NCBI GenBank assembly: GCA_037976565.1
Contig: CP137666.1
Coordinates: forward strand, 49,255,271-49,319,270
Reading direction: 5' to 3'
Length of the DNA: 64,000 nucleotides
Origin: Mesocentrotus franciscanus
Lineage: Eukaryota; Echinodermata; Echinoidea; Camarodonta; Strongylocentrotidae
Below are positions 58,661 through 64,000 of the stretch, one piece after another (positions within the stretch are counted from its first letter, which is position 1; each line of letters starts with the position of its first letter). The notes beneath the pieces are model-generated. The model ran no database searches. It was not told the DNA's origin and worked only from the letters and a program-made list of their open reading frames with translations. The position numbers were made by a program, and so were the translations under genes.

Positions 58661-58769
58661 AACACCCTGAAGAATTACAAGGGCTCCTTTGGGTTTGAAT
58701 GTTAATGAAGACAATTTTTTCTGGGTATTTTGTGAAACATAAGGTTCTGACATCATTTGAAGCAAAGTA

Positions 58770-59121
58770 TACGTGCCTTTAGGGTTGTTTCACCGCAAAG
58801 CATGCCGGGACAGATTTCTAGTATGGCAGTAGATTTTCACCTTCGCCGCGATCAGCTGTTCCATTGTCAACAACAGGATTTTTATATAAAAATACATAAT
58901 CACAGACTTTGATTTCTTACCATACAAAGGATACTGGAATGAAAGAAAATCACTGCAGAATAACAGATCCTGTACAAGTTTATGATGTCATGTTGATTCG
59001 ACAGGATAACAATCCTGTTGTTGGCAATGGAACAGCTGATCGCGGCGAAGGTGAAAATCTACTGCCGTACTAAAAATCTGTCCCGGTATGCTTTGCGTTG
59101 AAACCACCGTGAAGGCACGTA
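58770..59121. mobile_element. Fold-back element with ~110-bp inverted arms
   Basis: The left arm TACGTGCCTTTAGGGTTG and on through TTCACCTTCGCCGCGATCAG to CAACAACAGGAT returns inverted on the right with about ten differences. The spacer is roughly 130 bp. The core GCCGCGATCAGCTGTTCCATT is intact in both arms. No coding frame. Confidence 0.88.
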
Positions 59122-60534
59122 TTCTGTATTCTGGGACCTAGCCCAACTTGATCTGACCAAAGGGTCTGTGATGCATAGACTACTTTATGTCATTGACAGT
59201 GACCCTGACCAACAAGTGGCCAGTGTCCAGTCACCATTGTTTGTCTATCCTCCCAAGAGGAAGGTCATCGTCTCAGAAATAGCTCAGGTCAAATGGGGTC
59301 ACGATGAACCATGGGTTGGGAGGAGAAAGATGTATCCCATCACGCCCTAGGGAGAGTGATGTATCTCCACGGGGACAGACTTGCCTTGTCCTCCATGTTC
59401 AGGTTCAATGTTCGAGAGGTCAAAGGTCTTTGCCCTGAATCCTCAGATAAGACACCCAGACAGAGTCATGTTTATCACGTACACACGATTAGCCTTCATA
59501 AGGGTCATTTCTTCTATTGCTGATTCATCCAATATCATGATCTTCCTTCAAAAATTTGAATGATCTATGAATTGTTATTCTTGTGATATCATGATGTAAA
59601 CATACCATTTTAATCAGATGATTAGGCAGAAATACAAAGTAAATCACTACTGCTGTACTTTTGGATTGCTTTGATTCAGTACATATTTGCAGGTTGTTAA
59701 TGATACTCAGTGTTGAAAAATTATATTCTATAATTGTTTGATTTTCTAATAAAAAATGGAGTTAAAACAAAATGATATATTGTTCTAGAAAGGGAGATAA
59801 AATGAGAGTTCCGTGAGTAAAGACAAGAGCCATTGAATAGAGTAAATAAATTATTTACGAAGGATGCTAGTATTTTTCAAGAAGCTAATGATAGTGCACA
59901 TAATGACATATGAGAAGAGCTACAAAATATGAGTGAGTATACATGCCAGGTCATTGCTCTCAATTATTCGGCCAGGCTATCCCTACAACCAGACGAAAGC
60001 CAGATTTTAATCTAGATAAAAGCTATGAATTTCTAACATTCTCTGTAAACAAAAATACCCCCTCACAACCCCAAGGAGCAGCTATTCTTTGATCCCTGGG
60101 AGAATACCAGCAGTTTAAAATCAGATTAGATGTCAGCTAGATGTTTAGTGGAGGTCACACAGGTGAAATGGGTGATGTGGTCCCTTGCTTCCATCTGAAT
60201 GGTGTTCTTTCGGAGGACATCTCTTTTTGGAATTCCTTCCTGTTATTGCTGACAATAGTGGAATGAAGGAAGCCCCTGTGGCAGCCAATGACTTCCTGCA
60301 TGGTTTAGGGGCAGACTATCTAGGGACGAGTTACCATCTTCTTCAAGTTATTTCGGCAAGATGGGAAGTTGGGACCCTACATCGTAAAACGCATCTGCAA
60401 TGATGCAAGGTCGCTGAATGGAGAAGCATGTTCTTCCTGTCAGGTCCAAGTAGGCTTAATGCCCTTCTGACCCTCAACTTGTAAACAAAAAATGTAACAA
60501 TTGTCAAATTGAACTTGCACACCATGTGTCTTGT

Positions 60535-60932
60535 AGCCTTTTCATACACAGCTAAAATTCATTGTATCTAGAGCTGATTAGTTTAAAGCTGTTTAACTCA
60601 ACAGCTTTAAACAGCTTTAAAGAAAATTTTCTGTGTGAAAAGCGTTTATACGATGTTCGGACATATACGAAGTCGCGATTCATACGCCCTTCAAAGCAGG
60701 CTGCAGATACGAAGTGCGTATCTAGAGAGCTTGACATTTTGTGTGTGAAAGGATATACTTGTTTAAACGCTCAGTAGGGCCATTGCGCATTTGCGAGCAG
60801 TGACAGAGCAGTGAATCTCGAACGACCGCACCGAAATTTTCTGTGTGTGAAAGATGTTGTATCTAAAGCTGATTAGTTTAAGGCTCTTTAAACTAATCAG
60901 CTTTAAAGAATTTTACCGTGTGTGAAAAGGCT
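60535..60932. mobile_element. MITE with AGCCTTTTCAYACAC inverted ends
   Basis: The left end AGCCTTTTCATACACAGC and inverted right end AGCCTTTTCACACACGG continue to AAAATTC in both. Inside, TGTGTGAAA motifs and GCTGATTAGTTTAAAG with its complement occur repeatedly, giving nested palindromes. 398 bp, no transposase. TTGTA appears at or next to both ends, a possible imperfect target duplication. Confidence 0.75.
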
Positions 60933-63264
60933 GTTGTATCCTTACTCACTAATGAATCAATTCCCTTGAGATTTGGAATAGCCTGGAAATATAATATGTA
61001 CTCACAATTTGAAATGGTAAAAGTATTCCCAAATCATATTTTGTAGTAATCGAGTCAATATTAGATATAGCAGTTAATAATAAGAGCTCCCAGTCCTGCT
61101 CAGCCCAACTAGGGGACGTAATTTCATATTTTACACAAAAAATTATCATAAGCCCCCGAGATTCAGAAAGTGTTGGAACACTATAGTCCAACTATATCTA
61201 GGTTGCAACCTACATCATAGCCAAAGTTTATAAATAATCATGAAATCACCAGGCAGCATCTTAAACATTGGCTACAAATCAAATTTACATAGAACTGTAA
61301 CTTTGGCTCAAAATACACACCTTTGGGGTATTACAACTAGGTTACTCATTTACGCACATTAAACATGATAAAAAATATTCGAAGCGCTGATCGATAGGTC
61401 TCGTTCCTGTCTGGCCATAAATTGACCTTGATACATACATTTAAAATGTCAGCTCGCGAAACAGTGTTACCTTTGTCTAGGCCTAGCTAAAAATGTCCAA
61501 GGGTGTTTCCAATGTAATTTTATTACTCTGAAATTATCGTCCATGAGTCATCTTTGACCATCTAAATCAACAGCCATGCTATAAACAAGGAAACCAAAAA
61601 TAGTATAAAAACCTCCCTTGCCTCACGTAGCCTCTTCTAAAAAGCTGGCATTCACTCCAAATATATTTTTGCCTTTTTTTCTTGTTCATAAACATAAAGC
61701 ATGACCTCACAATCACACCATTGTTTCCTGGGACACCCCTGATGATTCTAAACATGTATCACTTTCTATTAGATATGGATATAATCTTTTGAGGAATGAT
61801 GGAATAATCCCTCACATCTAGGCTACGATCTTTCATACCAATGTTACAATGATTGATGAAACAACGGAAATGGAGTGTGCCAATTTTTAATTTTTCCTTT
61901 TCAAAAAGTTATGGTATCCTTTTTTCATGAATTCTGTAATTCATTTGCATTTTTTTTATTTGAGCTCCTAGTTTTTCCTTCATCACAATGATATCTTACA
62001 CTTTTGAAGATTTTTCTTCCTACTTCCAACTAAATGCTACCAGTAGATTCTTTGTGCTCCATAGATTTAACATCATCACTTGAGATGTATGACGGTACAT
62101 ATCGTATTAAAAGTCAACCTCGATGATGAAGTCTGCAGCTTTACTTCTGAAGCAATCTTTTGGTAACTTCTTTGGGCATAAGAAGTCACATTTTGGATGC
62201 ATCTAAAATGGGCCAGAGAGTCATTTATTATCATCATCCATCCTCCAAGATGGCCATCATCCTTCTTCCCATTTGATCCATCCCATCTCCTCCACTCACA
62301 ATCCCAGGCATTAGCAATCGTTCTCATCCATCCAGGCAACTCTTAACAGAAAGAAAACTTGGGATCAGGGGAGGATTGTAAACCTAAACCCCATCTTACT
62401 CTCTCCTTCATGTTCCTCCAGATCCTACCAACCCATCGCCATGTTGATTCACATTATGAGCAAAAATATCCCGGGTATTGAACTACTTGGAGGTCTGGGC
62501 CAGATAAAAGAGGACTCTGTTATCACCCGAGCAGAGGTTGGGATGCGGGCAGATAGATGCTCTCATCAGAAATAATGGGACGGAGGTAATGTAATGCTCT
62601 CAGTATGTTTGGACTGCGGGTAATAGCATCTGACAAATTACTATCTAAATTCCCCTAATTGCGCTTCGATACCCGTGCTCCTGGATGGATACTAGAATGC
62701 CCAAATAAGAGTTTGGTCCTGGTTTAGCCAGGATTCATTGCAATGTAATGCGTATCGTTTGCTTCTGATAATCTAGCCCTACGGTGTATTTGAGAAAAAA
62801 TACATTCGCATCATGGAGATTTGCCAAGCAGAATAGGTCTTGCTATTACTAGTAAATGTAATGTTTAATCCTATAGTCATATCCTGCATGCATTTGAGCA
62901 ATCATGTAATATCGCATCAACAACCATTCTCAAAGAACATCATCCTCATCAGTTTGATACATTACTTCTTCAAAATACAAGAACTTTGGGAAAGGAAAGA
63001 ACATGAACTGACTTTTTGATTGTCAAAACAAAATTCAACCAAGGGGATAAAATGTCCTTCTTTATCACCACAACACATGTATATTTTATTTCATTTCCTG
63101 ATACACAGAAAGTGCATTACCACTGTATATAGTTTCCATACTAAACAGTTGAAAGTGCAACTAAGCAGCAAGGTACAGGACCATGGGCTTTGACTGTTTA
63201 CATCGACAGACATTAATTAATTCACATAAAGGACAAATCTAGTAGTCCTTCAGGCATCTTTTGT

Positions 63265-64000
63265 TAAAGATAAAGACCAGTTCTGGTCATGCGATTGCAT
63301 TGTGAAAGAAACGTTGTGGAATTGATCAGAAAAGGTTGATCATCTAGCATATAAGTATTGGTGTGTACTGCAAGGTTCTGGAATCATCAAAATGATAACA
63401 AATTTGGCCCAGTCTTGGTAAAGTTACAAGCACTGTACACAGAAAGATGTATATGGGACTATGCGACACGTGCGCGACACGTGCGCGATATCTATTTGGT
63501 CCAAATAGATATAATAATTTACCAAATATATCAATTAGTAGGCGGTTTCCCAGCAAAATTTGTATCATCACATATGAGTCAAAACATATTCTTTCACATG
63601 ATTGGTAATGAGAGCTTCCATTTCATTTTTTGAGAGGGGTGTTTCCAAAACTGGTCTATAGCTTTAAAGAGAAAGACCAGTTCTGGTCATGCCATTGCAT
63701 TGTGAAAGAAACGTTGTGGAATCGATCAGAAAAGGTTGATCATCTAGCATATAAGTATTGGTATGTACTGCAAGGTTCTGGAATCATCAAAATGATAACA
63801 AATTTGGCCCAGTCTTGGTAAAGTTATTTGGTCCAAATAGATATAATAATTTACCAAAAATATCAATTAGTAGGTGGTTTCCCGACTTTTCTGGCAAAAT
63901 TTGTATCATCACGTATTAGTCAAAACATATTCTTTCACATGATTGGTAATGAGAGCTTCCATTTCATTTTTTTGAGAGAGGGGCGTTTCCAAAACTGGTC
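63265..64000 (+). repeat. Tandem repeat, first copy 400 bp, continuing past the window
   Basis: Copy 1 (63265-63664) and copy 2 (63665 to the edge) match over CAGTTCTGGTCATGC, AAAGGTTGATCATCTAGC, GGCCCAGTCTTGGTAAAG and CATGATTGGTAATGAGAGC. Copy 1 has an extra block at about 63427-63491 with a doubled GCGACACGTGC unit; copy 2 has about 10 extra bases in GACTTTTCTGG. Copy 2 stops just short of completion at the window edge, so more copies are likely. Confidence 0.88.

Larger units (their letters stand above)
54022..64000 (-). other. Right edge: upstream intron, no exon seen
   Basis: The exon with the HELGH motif must splice to 54021, so this stretch should be intron. I looked for a minus-strand donor preceded by a HExxH codon pattern and found none. 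The region holds a fold-back element, a MITE, a possible tRNA-like relic near 58595 and a 400-bp tandem repeat at the edge; the remainder shows nothing recognisable. Confidence 0.65.

Noticed and set aside
59168..59350. Plus-strand open frame of 60 codons (YVIDSDPDQQVASVQS...)
   Set aside because: Composition looks protein-like, but there is no recognisable family, no flanking exons and no fitting splice signals.
1..64000. A new multi-gene biological system
   Set aside because: Apart from one ADAMTS gene and its repeat-rich introns, no other gene or organised cassette could be supported.

Overview
The window is animal nuclear DNA. It is AT-rich, with short exons in long introns, canonical GT/AG splice sites, and many small non-autonomous transposons, SINE-like pieces and tandem repeats. 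The repeat types (TTAA-flanked elements, GGGGTGTTTCACAAAG fold-back elements, a tRNA-derived SINE) and the single long gene fit a marine deuterostome, most likely an echinoderm such as a sea urchin. That placement is inference.

One gene was found, on the minus strand, and it runs off both ends of the window. It is a secreted ADAMTS metalloprotease of the ADAMTS9/ADAMTS20/GON-1 type. I placed 24 exons between 54021 and 1411 (about 3.93 kb of coding sequence). In protein order they are: end of the catalytic domain (third zinc His, HD, and the Met-turn), disintegrin-like domain, central TSP1 repeat, Cys-rich domain, spacer, then 14 more TSP1 repeats. The total of 15 TSP1 repeats is the number I recall for vertebrate ADAMTS9/20. 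The signal peptide, propeptide and HELGH-type exon must lie beyond 64000. The last bases of TSP1-15 and the expected GON domain must lie to the left of position 1. From the exon carrying the end of TSP1-3 and the start of TSP1-4 onward, almost every exon begins at the first Cys of a repeat in phase 0. Two of these exons (2697-2887 and 27092-27408) each lack one base compared with the phase-0 pattern, so the reading frame is broken twice as the sequence stands.

Layout: 1-6466 holds TSP1-11 to -15 with two introns rich in elements. 6467-23902 is a 17.4-kb intron with a 323-bp tandem duplication, two MITEs and a ~1-kb minisatellite. 23903-32221 is the dense exon block for the spacer and TSP1-2 to -10. 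32222-41320 holds the Cys-rich and central TSP1 exons, with a pair of TTAA elements flanking a fold-back element. 41321-49608 is an intron with a tRNA-derived SINE, a 0.7-kb polypurine array and a MITE. 49609-54021 holds the disintegrin and protease exons. 54022-64000 is an upstream intron with a fold-back element, a MITE and a 400-bp tandem repeat at the window edge.

No second protein gene, functional tRNA or rRNA gene, CRISPR array or promoter could be supported. The points that most deserve a second look are the two single-base breaks in the ADAMTS frame and the set of small inverted-repeat elements with readable target-site duplications.
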